The notes beneath the pieces are model-generated. The model searched no databases. It had not been told where the DNA came from and saw nothing but the letters and a program-made list of their open reading frames with translations. Below, piece after piece: positions 33,932-42,457 of a stretch of DNA of 64,000 nucleotides. The stretch is from positions 962,530 to 1,026,529 of the forward strand of contig JADJFD010000001.1 of NCBI GenBank assembly GCA_016708765.1, written 5' to 3'. Both the position numbers and the translations under genes were made by a program. How positions within the stretch are numbered: position 1 is the stretch's first letter; every line of letters begins with the position of its first letter. Source of the stretch: Chitinophagaceae bacterium. Lineage in GTDB: Bacteria > Bacteroidota > Bacteroidia > Chitinophagales > Chitinophagaceae.

Positions 33932-36084
33932 ATGACTATGCGTAAGTTTTTTTACTATTTTTTTGTTGCCCTTAGTTACAATGGCTCAAACAAAACAGAT
34001 TACCCTTGAAGACATTTATAAAAAGGAACTTTCAGAGGAGAATTTGTAAGAGCTGATTTCGGAACTGTCAAAACAGATACCGAAATAAAAGCTGCTGATC
34101 TGAAAGATGAGAATGGCAAATCTATTGGTGAGCCAGAAGATATTATTCGTACTGATGCAAATCCAAATACTGTATTGATTAGAAAAGATATAGAGCGAAT
34201 TTATCGCAGATCTTCCAAAGCGGTTGTTTATCTATTTGACATAGCCTCGAAAAAATTAATCAAACTGGAAGACGATAAAGTTATTCATCCTACTTTTTCG
34301 CCTGATGGAACAAAAATCGCTTACGTAAAAAACAACAATCTTGTTCTTTACGATATCGCCAGCAAAACATCTAAACCAATTACAACTGATGGAGAATGGA
34401 ATAAAATCATCAATGGTAATTGTGATTGGGTATATGAAGAAGAATTTGAATTTACACAAGCTTACGACTGGAGTCCTAAGGGAAATTTCATCGCTTATTA
34501 TAAATTTGATGAAAGCAAGGTGAAAGAATATCAGTTCACTCAATTCGATGATAAATACAACAATCAATACACTTATAAATATCCAAAGGCCGGAGATGAT
34601 AATTCAAAAGTGGAAATTCATATTTATGATGTTGCTTCAGGCAAAGATGTAAAAGCACAATATGAACAAGGCGATATATACATCCCTCGTATTAAATGGA
34701 CCAAAGACGACAAAACTTTAGTTGTGTATTGGATGAACCGTCATCAGGACAATTTAAAACTGTTGGCAACCAATGCACAAACTGGTGCTGCTAACTTATT
34801 ATACGAAGAGAAAAATAAATATTTTGTTGAGATCAATGACGACTGGTGGGTGGTTTTAGTAAAAGATGGCTATCGTCATTTATACCTCAACAGCCTTGAT
34901 GGAAAATCATCTGCACAAGTAACAAAAGGAAATTTCGAAATCACTAATATTGAAGCAGTAGATGAAACTAACAAACGTATTTTTTATACTATGGCCTATC
35001 CTACTCCTATGGATAGAAATTTGTTTGTAACAGATTTTAACGGCAAGAAAGCTACTCAATTAACAAAGGGAAATGGTACACATAGAGTTCAGCTAAATGA
35101 TGATTATACAAAATTCTATGATTTTTATTCAGACCTTAATACTCCTCAAATAGTAACTGTGCATGATATTGTAGTTGACAAAAAGAAAAACTTCAGCGCC
35201 AATTTGGTGAAAACAGTGAATGAAAGTGCTAAGCTAAAGGAAAAGCTGACTGAGTATGGATATGGCAAAGCTGAATTTATGAGAGTTCCCAACAGCAAAG
35301 GAGATACTTTAAATGGTTGGATGTTAAAGCCAGCAAATTTTGATGCAACAAAAAGTACCCGGTGCTTTTCTGTAACTATGGCGGACCAGGTTCGCAACAA
35401 GTAGCAAACCGATTTGGAGCTGTAAGCACCTGGCACCAGATGCTGGCACAAAAAGGATTTATAGTTGTAAGTGTCGACAATACTGGTACTGGCTATCGTG
35501 GTGAAGAGTTTAAGAAAAAAACATATTTGCAACTAGGTAAGTTTGAAATCGAAGATCAAATAGATGCTGCAAAATATCTTGGCACTATGCCATTTGTTGA
35601 TAAAGACAATATCGGTCATTGGGGATGGAGTTATGGCGGATTTATGAGTTCATTAGCGATCACAAAAGGAAACGATGTATTTAGCGCAGCGGTGGCCGTA
35701 GCACCGGTTACAAACTGGCGTTATTATGATAATATCTATACTGAAAGATATATGCGTACACCGCAGGAAAATCCTAAAGGCTATGATGATAACTCACCTA
35801 TTAATTTTACGGATAAAATAAAAGGTAAATATCTCATTGTTCATGGTACTTCAGATGATAATGTACATTTTCAAAATGCTACACAAATGATAACGGCATT
35901 GGTAAAAAGCAATATAGATTTTGAAAGTGCATACTATCCGAATAAAAATCACGGTATTTCTGGAGGAATGGATAATACTACTTTCCATCTTTGGAGTAAA
36001 ATGACGAATTGGATTCTTGAAAACTTGGGAAATAAAAACACTCAATTACCAAATAAACCAGCGAAACAATCAAAGGGCTTCTAA
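33932..36084 (+). pseudogene. S9 family dipeptidyl peptidase IV, three frameshifts
   Basis: Three one-base changes divide the gene: a T-run 33958-33964 (one T too many), GG at 34025-34026 (one G missing) and the A-run 35350-35354 (one A missing). Repaired length is 717 residues, normal for DPP-IV. The start (signal peptide MRKFFYYFFLLPLVTMAQ) is followed by QITLEDIYKKGTFRGEFV, a propeller region (34175-35404 frame) and a hydrolase domain (35362-36084 frame) with catalytic Ser in GWSYGGF, Asp in HGTSDDNVHF and His in KNHGISGG. It removes N-terminal Xaa-Pro dipeptides outside the inner membrane. The lesions look like homopolymer errors; otherwise a true pseudogene. Confidence 0.88.
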
Positions 36085-36107
36085 TCGAACCGGATAATCA
36101 AATAATT

Positions 36108-36137
36108 AAAATCCCTTCTCAAAAAAGAAGGGATTTT
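36108..36137 (+). terminator. rho-independent terminator after the DPP-IV gene
   Basis: Twelve-bp stem AAAATCCCTTCT / AGAAGGGATTTT, six-base loop, further T residues. Confidence 0.88.
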
Positions 36138-36178
36138 TTTATATAAAGAATTTAATTTTTCAATGCAGAGGTATGGGC

Positions 36179-36211
36179 AAAAAAGAACCCCCGAAGTAAA
36201 TCGGGGGGCCC
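36179..36211 (-). terminator. orphan minus-strand terminator-like hairpin
   Basis: Minus strand: CCCCCGA, loop of six, TCGGGGG, then TTCTTTTTT. The 411-base gap 36086-36496 has no gene ending here on the minus strand, so this may end an undetected small RNA or be a relic. The rest of the gap is AT-rich without a frame longer than a few codons; the only other structure I see is the inverted repeat at 36401. Confidence 0.5.
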
Positions 36212-36400
36212 TAATCAAAAACCATTAACCATTAAACCTTATCCTATGAAAATTCAATGCTAATATCGTTAATAAATTAGTATCACAAAATATTTGTTGA
36301 CTGTTTTTTGTCCAATTACCCAAAATCATACACATATTTAAAATTTATTGATTTTGCTCAACTGAGAATCATTTGTTAGTATAGAATGAAAGTTATGTCG

Positions 36401-36420
36401 TTGTAGTAGTACGACTACAA
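36401..36420. promoter_or_regulatory. 20-bp inverted repeat upstream of ubiX, possible operator
   Basis: TTGTAGTAGT/ACGACTACAA: ten-base arms with one mismatched pair, 77 bases before the ubiX start. Could bind a dimeric repressor; nothing identifies the protein. Confidence 0.4.
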
Positions 36421-36496
36421 AGACTTAAAAAGAATGATTTCAATAATTGTTTAACTTACTTCAACTTTCGAGTACTTTGAGGGTTATTAAGACAAT

Positions 36497-37054
36497 ATGA
36501 AAAAAATAGTCATTGCAATAACGGGAGCTAGCGGCTCAATTTATGCTAAAAATTTACTGGAAAAATTGCTGATTCTAAAGGATCAATGGACTGAATTATC
36601 AGTAGTAATGTCCGAGAATGCCAAGGAGGTTTGGTTGACAGAACTTGAAAATGAAACATATAAGAACTATCCAGTTAAATACTATGGGAAAACTGATTTT
36701 AATGCGCCTTTTGCATCTGGATCGGGCAAATATGATACAATGATCATAATTCCATGTTCTATGGGAACATTAGGAAGAATTGCAACAGGCATTTCAAATG
36801 ACTTGATATCAAGATCTGCTGATGTAATTTTAAAGGAGAGAAGAAGGCTTATTTGTGTTGTGAGAGACACACCATACAACCTGATACATATTCGAAATAT
36901 GGAAGCAGTTACTCTTGCTGGTGGTATTATTTGCCCTGCCACACCATCTTTTTACAGCCTTCCGAAGACAATAGACGAAGTAGCTAACACCGTTGTAGAT
37001 CGAGTAATTGATTTAGCTGGAATTGATAGCAAATCTTTTCGTTGGGGAAATTAG
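36497..37054 (+). CDS. ubiX: UbiX-family flavin prenyltransferase
   Basis: 185 residues, family length. The FMN-binding start KIVIAITGASGSIYAKNLLEKL, the PCSMGTLGRIATGISNDLISRSADVILKERRRLICVVRDTPYNLIHIRNMEAVTLAGGIICPATPSFY block and the C-terminal TVVDRVIDLAGI are characteristic. It attaches a dimethylallyl group to reduced FMN, making prenyl-FMN for UbiD decarboxylases. No UbiD gene is in the window. The start MKKIVIAITGASG is standard. Confidence 0.93.
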   Translation: MKKIVIAITGASGSIYAKNLLEKLLILKDQWTELSVVMSENAKEVWLTELENETYKNYPVKYYGKTDFNAPFASGSGKYDTMIIIPCSMGTLGRIATGISNDLISRSADVILKERRRLICVVRDTPYNLIHIRNMEAVTLAGGIICPATPSFYSLPKTIDEVANTVVDRVIDLAGIDSKSFRWGN

Positions 37055-37066
37055 AATGGTCGAAAT

Positions 37067-37501
37067 CTATTTTTTCAAAGCCTTATAAAACCTCTCTAAT
37101 TCAGTTTTTTCCGGAGGTGAAAAGAGTTCATTGTTATCGAACTTGGCTCGGAAAAATAAGACTCTTTTGTGCGCTGGGTATTTCTGAAGAACTTCATTTA
37201 TCATTTTTTCAACAGCTTCATCCTTTTCATATAAAGGAACATTAGCTGGCAATTCAGATTTCTGCTTACTATGTTTTCTTAAGATGATTGCTTCAAGAGT
37301 CGCCAGCTTATTTGGAGGAATTGTTTTTACTTTAAGTGCTTTATTATACAATCCTTCCAGTTGCTTTTTACTCAAGCCTCCTCTTTCAATATACTGATCA
37401 TGGATACTCTTCGCAAAAGATGACAAAGGCTGAGCTTCCACAACTGCTTTCAAAATATCAAGTACAATATCTACATCCGGATTTAATCTGACCATATTCA
37501 A
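37067..37501 (-). CDS. hypothetical protein
   Basis: 144 residues, charged, helical; segments SFAKSIHDQYIERGGLSKKQLEGLYNKALKV and KMINEVLQKYPAHKRVLFFRAKF give it a DNA- or nucleoprotein-associated look, but I do not recognise a family. No signal peptide or membrane segment. Converges with ubiX (12 bases between stops). Start could also be the third codon (MVRL). Confidence 0.6.
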   Translation of the reverse strand: MNMVRLNPDVDIVLDILKAVVEAQPLSSFAKSIHDQYIERGGLSKKQLEGLYNKALKVKTIPPNKLATLEAIILRKHSKQKSELPANVPLYEKDEAVEKMINEVLQKYPAHKRVLFFRAKFDNNELFSPPEKTELERFYKALKK

Positions 37502-37602
37502 TTATAAGCAGAATTTCAGTAACAACAAAATAACAACACAGCCTTAAGTTGAAAAAAATATTACAAGATTTTCAAAAGTTAATATACTCCCTTGTTACTC
37601 AT

Positions 37603-37632
37603 AAAAAAAGCCGCTGCTATTGCAACGGCTTA
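37603..37632 (-). terminator. rho-independent terminator after aconitase
   Basis: Minus-strand AAGCCGTTGC, four-base loop, GCAGCGGCTT (one mismatch), then a run of T. Lies 20 bases after the aconitase stop. Confidence 0.85.
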
Positions 37633-37653
37633 CCAAGATTTTTAAAACGTTTA

Positions 37654-39921
37654 TTATTTAGCAAATTCAGCTCTAATAACATTTAAAGCACCTCCTGCTT
37701 TAAACCATTCTATCTGTTGTACATTGTAAGTATGGTTTACAGGAACTAAATCTTTACTTCCATCGCTGTGATTTAAAACTACTGTCAACTGCACTCCCGG
37801 TGCAAATGAAGTTAATCCATCAATGTCAATGCTATCATCTTCCTGTACTTTATCGTAGTCTTCTTTATTAGCAAACGTCAATCCCAACATTCCTTGCTTC
37901 TTCAAGTTTGTTTCATGTATTCTTGCAAAACTGCGGACAATGATTGCTCTTACACCCAGATGTCTTGGTTCCATAGCAGCATGTTCTCTTGATGAACCTT
38001 CACCATAGTTTTCATCGCCAACTACCACACTACCAATATTTGCTGCTTTATAAGCCCTTGCAGTTGCTGGTACTGGTCCGTATTCACCAGTTAATTGATT
38101 TTTTACAGTATCAGTTTTTTCATTGTAAAAGTTAATAGCACCAATCAGCATATTGTTACTGATATTATCAAGATGTCCACGGAATTTCAACCAAGGTCCT
38201 GCCATTGAAATATGGTCAGTTGTACATTTTCCTTTTGCTTTGATTAGCAATTTCAACCCTTTCAGATCAGTTCCTTCCCATGCTTTAAATGGTTCAAGCA
38301 ATTGTAATCTTTTTGATTCTGGATTAACTACTACTTGTATACCACTTCCATCAGCAGCAGGCGCCTGATAACCTGCATCTTTTACATCAAATCCTTTTGG
38401 AGGTAATTCAAAACCAGTTGGCTCTTTCAATAATACATCTTCGCCTTTATCATTTTTTAAAGTATCTGTTAATGGATTAAAAGAGATTGTTCCGGCCATT
38501 GCCATTGCTGTTACAATTTCAGGGCTTGCTACAAATGCATAGGTACTTGCATTACCATCATTACGCTTCGCAAAGTTTCTGTTGAACGAAGTGATGATTG
38601 TATTCTTACGGTTTGGATCATCAATATGTCTTGCCCACTGACCAATACATGGTCCGCATGCATTCGCCAACACAACACCACCTGCATCTTCAAACTCTTT
38701 AATAAAACCGTCTCTTTCGATTGTATATCTTACCAACTCGCTACCCGGAGTTATGGTGAATTCAGATTTGGTTTTTATTCCCTGGCTCACTGCATCTTTT
38801 ACAATAGAAGCACTACGGCTTATATCTTCATAAGATGAATTGGTACAAGAACCGATTAATGCCACTTCTAATTTAGCAGGCCAACCATTCTTTTCAACTG
38901 CTTCAGCCATTTTAGAAATTGGTGTTGCCAAATCTGGAGTAAATGGACCATTTACGTATGGTTCCAATGTGCTTAAATCAAGTTCCAATAACTGATCATA
39001 ATATTCTGCAGGGTTTGCATACACTTCAGCATCGGGACGAAGATGATCTTTTATTCCATCTGCTAAAGCAGCCACTTCTTCTCGGCCTGTTGCTTTTAAA
39101 TAAGCACTCATTTTTTCATCATAGGCAAACAAAGAACAGGTAGCTCCTATTTCAGCACCCATATTACAAACTGTTCCTTTTCCAGTAGCACTCATGCTAT
39201 CTGCACCATCACCAAAATATTCAACAATGGCACCGGTTCCGCCTTTTACAGTCAATTGACCAGCTACCCAAAGAATTACATCTTTACAAGAAGTCCAGCC
39301 GCTCAACTTACCAGTGAGCTTCACACCAATTACTTTTGGCATTTTCAATTCCCATGGTAAGCCAGCCATTACATCCACAGCATCTGCACCACCAACTCCA
39401 ATAGCTACCATACCTAAACCGCCGGCATTTGGGGTGTGAGAATCGGTACCAATCATCATACCACCTGGGAATGCATAATTTTCTAGTACAACCTGGTGAA
39501 TAATTCCAGCTCCGGGCTTCCAGAAACCGATTCCGTATTTATCAGATATAGAAGAAAGAAAATCATATACTTCTCTATTCGTTTCAATCGCTAATTCCAA
39601 ATCTTTCTTAGCACCTACTTTAGCCTGAATAAGGTGATCGCAATGAACAGTTGATGGAACTGCCACTTTGCTGCGACCAGCCGTACTGAACTGTAATAAA
39701 GCCATTTGTGCAGTCGCATCCTGCATAGCTACTCTGTCAGGAGCAAAATCCACATAATCACTACCTCTGCCATGCTCTGCCGCCGGCAATGCACCGTAAA
39801 GGTGGCTGTATAATATTTTTTCTGTCATTGTTAATGCCCTACCGGTCAATTTTCTGGCTGCATCAATTTTTGCAGGCATTTCAGCGTATACTTTCTTAAT
39901 GAGGTCTAAATCGAATACCAT
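37654..39921 (-). CDS. aconitate hydratase
   Basis: 755 residues, the mitochondrial-type aconitase length common in Bacteroidota. It interconverts citrate and isocitrate in the TCA cycle. 4Fe-4S ligand cysteines are in VALIGSCTNSSYEDISRSA and VVLANACGPCIGQW; other landmarks are MIGTDSHTPNAGGLGMVAIGVGGADAV, TGKGTVCNMGAEIGATCS, ITSFNRNFAKRNDGNASTYAFVASPE and the swivel domain GDENYGEGSSREHAAMEPRHLGVRAIIVRSFARIHETN. Intact. It reads away from the PspC-like gene; a weak -7-like TAAATTCG precedes it near 39955. Confidence 0.96.
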   Translation of the reverse strand: MVFDLDLIKKVYAEMPAKIDAARKLTGRALTMTEKILYSHLYGALPAAEHGRGSDYVDFAPDRVAMQDATAQMALLQFSTAGRSKVAVPSTVHCDHLIQAKVGAKKDLELAIETNREVYDFLSSISDKYGIGFWKPGAGIIHQVVLENYAFPGGMMIGTDSHTPNAGGLGMVAIGVGGADAVDVMAGLPWELKMPKVIGVKLTGKLSGWTSCKDVILWVAGQLTVKGGTGAIVEYFGDGADSMSATGKGTVCNMGAEIGATCSLFAYDEKMSAYLKATGREEVAALADGIKDHLRPDAEVYANPAEYYDQLLELDLSTLEPYVNGPFTPDLATPISKMAEAVEKNGWPAKLEVALIGSCTNSSYEDISRSASIVKDAVSQGIKTKSEFTITPGSELVRYTIERDGFIKEFEDAGGVVLANACGPCIGQWARHIDDPNRKNTIITSFNRNFAKRNDGNASTYAFVASPEIVTAMAMAGTISFNPLTDTLKNDKGEDVLLKEPTGFELPPKGFDVKDAGYQAPAADGSGIQVVVNPESKRLQLLEPFKAWEGTDLKGLKLLIKAKGKCTTDHISMAGPWLKFRGHLDNISNNMLIGAINFYNEKTDTVKNQLTGEYGPVPATARAYKAANIGSVVVGDENYGEGSSREHAAMEPRHLGVRAIIVRSFARIHETNLKKQGMLGLTFANKEDYDKVQEDDSIDIDGLTSFAPGVQLTVVLNHSDGSKDLVPVNHTYNVQQIEWFKAGGALNVIRAEFAK

Positions 39922-40026
39922 GTGGAGAGTCTTTTGAAGTGAGTAAATGTGCGGCGAATTTACGAATAAACAGGGTGTTAATAAAGCTTTATTGCTTGTT
40001 TTCGGGCAATTTTCTACTTTAGTGGT

Positions 40027-40248
40027 ATGAACAAATTAAAAAGCTTTGTAGAATGGAATGCCTTTGGGGTTTGTTCGGCCATTGGCAATAGGATGGGAAT
40101 TGCCACCAGCAGCATTCGCAGGTACTTTATGTATGCCTCTATACTTACAGTAGGTTCACCAATTATTATTTACATGGTACTGGCTTTCTGGCGGAATATC
40201 AGAAAGTATATTTGGGCGGCGAAGAGGAATCCGTGGTATTATTTGTAA
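40027..40248 (+). CDS. PspC-domain small membrane protein
   Basis: 73 residues. N-terminal PspC pattern SFVEWNAFGVCSAIGNRMGIATSSIRRYFMYASILTVGSPIIIYMVLAFW with one to two membrane helices, then a basic end (KYIWAAKRNPWYYL). PspC proteins regulate or sense envelope stress in proteobacteria; in Bacteroidota the role of short versions is unknown. A near-consensus -7 element (TACTTTAG, 40015-40022) ends four bases before the ATG. A bidirectional terminator follows. Confidence 0.85.
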   Translation: MNKLKSFVEWNAFGVCSAIGNRMGIATSSIRRYFMYASILTVGSPIIIYMVLAFWRNIRKYIWAAKRNPWYYL

Positions 40249-40274
40249 GCTGATACTAAATATTCTTAAGGCAT

Positions 40275-40304
40275 AAAAAGACTGAATTAATATCCAGTCT
40301 TTTT
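40275..40304. terminator. bidirectional rho-independent terminator
   Basis: Ten-bp stem AAAAAGACTG / CAGTCTTTTT between the converging PspC-like and M56 genes; A- and T-rich flanks allow use from both sides. Confidence 0.85.
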
Positions 40305-40332
40305 ATTTTTTCAGCTTGCTAATCTTATCGTT

Positions 40333-41982
40333 TTATTTTTTTGTTGTTATTATAATCACACCCTCTTTCCCTTTTTCCGGATACAAATCAGTAGCCGTTT
40401 TTCCTTTTAAAACATTAACTGATTCAATTGTATGAGGGCTTAAATTATCCATTTCTTGTTGTGAAATAATTTTGCCATCCAATACAATCAATGGATTGCT
40501 TTCTTTTAATCCTCTTGCTTTTGTCTTGATTATTAAAACACCATCTTTTCCTTTATCGCCATATAAAGCAGTTGCTGATTTATCCTTTAAAACATCAATA
40601 GATTGAATTGTTTCCTGATCAAGTTTTGCCATTACTTCCTGAGAAACAATTTCTCCATCAATAACTATCAATGGTGTTTTACCATTAACTCCATTAATAT
40701 GTATGGATGAAGTATTTGGTATATTTCTATCATTATTCTGATATTGAGTTGCACTAATTCTTTCGTTGGTATTCTTAAGTGTAGTAACTACTTCCTCTAA
40801 TCCGTTTTTTGCTGGTGCTGAGGGAGGTGGTGGCGGTAGCGGTGCTGAGGGAGGAGGAGGAGGTGGTGGTGGTGGCGGTGGTGGCGGTAATTTTCCATAA
40901 AGTCCTTCGTAATATTTTTCTTTCGCAGCCCACTCTTTCATTTTCATTCTGATTAGTTCCTTTTTGTTTTTGTCTTTTACAACGACTAAAGCATCCTTTT
41001 CTCCCTCCATTACATAAATAAAATAATTTTTGTCGGTAAAGGCTTCTGCCAAAGGAATTGTATCATTTATTGCTTGAGGTACATTTATTTCGGCCGTACT
41101 ATTTCTTTTCAAAGTATCTCCGATTTCATTACGAAATGAAACTAAGATTACTGCAATTAATGGCAACACAAAAAGAAACCGAAGCAGGTTGAGTTTTGTT
41201 GATTTGAGTTTGTTCATCATGGCTATACGTTTTTTAAGTGACGAAAAATTAAACTTAGCGGCTATACTAAAATGATTGTTTCCTATTACTTTTAAAAGAA
41301 GATACTGATATTGTTTTCTGTCGACGCCATTGTCCAACACTTTATTGTCTGCAATAAATTCCAGATTCTGACGAATGGCTTTTCGAATTAACCATGCAAA
41401 TGGATTGAACCAGTTTACCATACAAATAATTTCGCCCAGAATAATATCAAAACTATGTCGTTGCCTTACATGTACTATTTCATGCCTTATTATCTCCTGT
41501 AATTCCAATTCATTATGCAAATCCTTATTTATAAATACTGCATTACCAAACGAGAATGGAATAATTTCTTTATCCACCTGATATAAATAAATTCCATTAT
41601 TTGAAATCAGCGTAGCATTCTTTAATAATTTTCGGAAAGAGAAAAACTGAACTATCAAACGAATAGTCATAAATATGATTCCTGCTACAATCATCATTGA
41701 AATAATATTCAAGATTGATATGCCAGCATCCTGAGATGCAATAGTATTCTTCAGTTGAAAAAAAGGTAACCAATTCATCATCTCACTTTCGGCTAACTTA
41801 TTTTGTTTCAACGCTCCGGATATGTCGATAAAAGGAATAAAGAAACAAATCATAACATACCCAAATAGATAAACCCGGTTCCAGTTATAAAATGTAAGTC
41901 TTCTTAACACTAATTGATAGAACAAATAAACCACCGCAAGGCTTATAGAAAATTTGATGATATATGTTACAAGAAAAGGCAT
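40333..41982 (-). CDS. M56 (BlaR1/MecR1-like) membrane metallopeptidase with tandem TonB-plug-like repeats
   Basis: 549 residues. The N-terminal third has about four membrane helices and the BlaR1 zinc site HEIVH at residues 167-171, followed by NPFAWLIRKAIRQNLEFIADNKVL, the conserved M56 end. A further helix near residue 275 leads to a periplasmic region with a Pro-rich stretch (about residues 365-395) and two tandem copies of a roughly 52-residue module (PLIVIDGEIVSQ ... KGKDGVLIIKTK and PLIVLDGKIISQ ... KGKEGVIIITTK) like the TonB-dependent receptor plug. No beta-lactam sensor domain is present. It should sense an envelope signal and cleave the BlaI-type repressor encoded 32 bases upstream. 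Confidence 0.9.
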   Translation of the reverse strand: MPFLVTYIIKFSISLAVVYLFYQLVLRRLTFYNWNRVYLFGYVMICFFIPFIDISGALKQNKLAESEMMNWLPFFQLKNTIASQDAGISILNIISMMIVAGIIFMTIRLIVQFFSFRKLLKNATLISNNGIYLYQVDKEIIPFSFGNAVFINKDLHNELELQEIIRHEIVHVRQRHSFDIILGEIICMVNWFNPFAWLIRKAIRQNLEFIADNKVLDNGVDRKQYQYLLLKVIGNNHFSIAAKFNFSSLKKRIAMMNKLKSTKLNLLRFLFVLPLIAVILVSFRNEIGDTLKRNSTAEINVPQAINDTIPLAEAFTDKNYFIYVMEGEKDALVVVKDKNKKELIRMKMKEWAAKEKYYEGLYGKLPPPPPPPPPPPPPSAPLPPPPPSAPAKNGLEEVVTTLKNTNERISATQYQNNDRNIPNTSSIHINGVNGKTPLIVIDGEIVSQEVMAKLDQETIQSIDVLKDKSATALYGDKGKDGVLIIKTKARGLKESNPLIVLDGKIISQQEMDNLSPHTIESVNVLKGKTATDLYPEKGKEGVIIITTKK

Positions 41983-42014
41983 ACAATTGTTTTAATAAAA
42001 AATGATCAGTTGAT

Positions 42015-42374
42015 TTATTTATCTCCTTTTTCAATCAGGTTGATGATTTCCTTAAGTTCCTTAGCAGATAATTTTTTCTGCTCCACAAAAAAGTTTACAA
42101 GCTCTTTATAGGAGTTGTCAAAATACTCCTTCACCACACTGCCCATAAACTTCTTTTTGTATTCCGCTTCACTTACAGCCGGTTTATACAAATAGGCATT
42201 ACCCACCAGCCTGCTGCTGAGGTATCCTTTTTTTTCTAAATTCTTAATTACAGAAGCGATAGTTGTGTAAGGAGCCGGTTCATCCAGCTTTTCCATAAAG
42301 GTTTTTACATTGCCTTCCCCTGTACGCCAAACGGCCTGCATGGTTGCCTCTTCTACATGGGTTAATTTTTCCAT
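42015..42374 (-). CDS. BlaI/MecI/CopY family transcriptional repressor
   Basis: 119 residues with the winged-helix pattern of BlaI: LTHVEEATMQAVWRTGEGNVKTFMEKL, then YTTIASVIKNLEKKGYLSSRLVGNAYLYKPAVSEAEYKKKFM, and a dimerisation helix. It would repress itself and the M56 gene until cleaved by the protease. Two operators and a consensus promoter lie just upstream. No beta-lactamase is in the window, so the target is not obviously antibiotic resistance. Confidence 0.93.
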   Translation of the reverse strand: MEKLTHVEEATMQAVWRTGEGNVKTFMEKLDEPAPYTTIASVIKNLEKKGYLSSRLVGNAYLYKPAVSEAEYKKKFMGSVVKEYFDNSYKELVNFFVEQKKLSAKELKEIINLIEKGDK

Positions 42375-42377
42375 ATC

Positions 42378-42411
42378 TACGAAATTTTCGTAAAGCTACG
42401 AATGTTTCGTA
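42378..42411. promoter_or_regulatory. two tandem 15-bp BlaI-type operators
   Basis: TACGAAATTTTCGTA (42378-42392) is a perfect palindrome; TACGAATGTTTCGTA (42397-42411) has one mismatched pair. Four bases (AAGC) separate them, centre-to-centre 19 bp. They fill the space between the -7 element and the blaI start codon, a position that blocks transcription initiation. Confidence 0.85.
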
Positions 42412-42417
42412 AAGAAC

Positions 42418-42448
42418 CAAATTTATTTTTTTGAGAAAAATTGTCAAA
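42418..42448 (-). promoter_or_regulatory. consensus promoter of the blaI-M56 operon
   Basis: Minus-strand TTTG (42445-42448), exactly 19 bases, TAAATTTG (42418-42425): a textbook Bacteroidota -33/-7 pair. The -33 box lies close to the cysteine desulfurase stop codon (42458). Confidence 0.85.
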
Positions 42449-42457
42449 TGAGTTTGC

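Noticed and set aside
33932..36084. Programmed frameshifting in DPP-IV or the other broken genes
   Set aside because: Shifts go in both directions, occur at many different sequences, and lack a common slippery site with downstream structure.
36246..36264. Five-codon frame MKIQC after a purine-poor leader
   Set aside because: Too short, no Trp or other repeated codons, no structure downstream on that strand.
40800..40900. GGT/GGA-rich tract as a satellite or CRISPR-like repeat
   Set aside because: It is the reverse strand of the Pro-rich linker codons in the M56 gene; no spacer structure.
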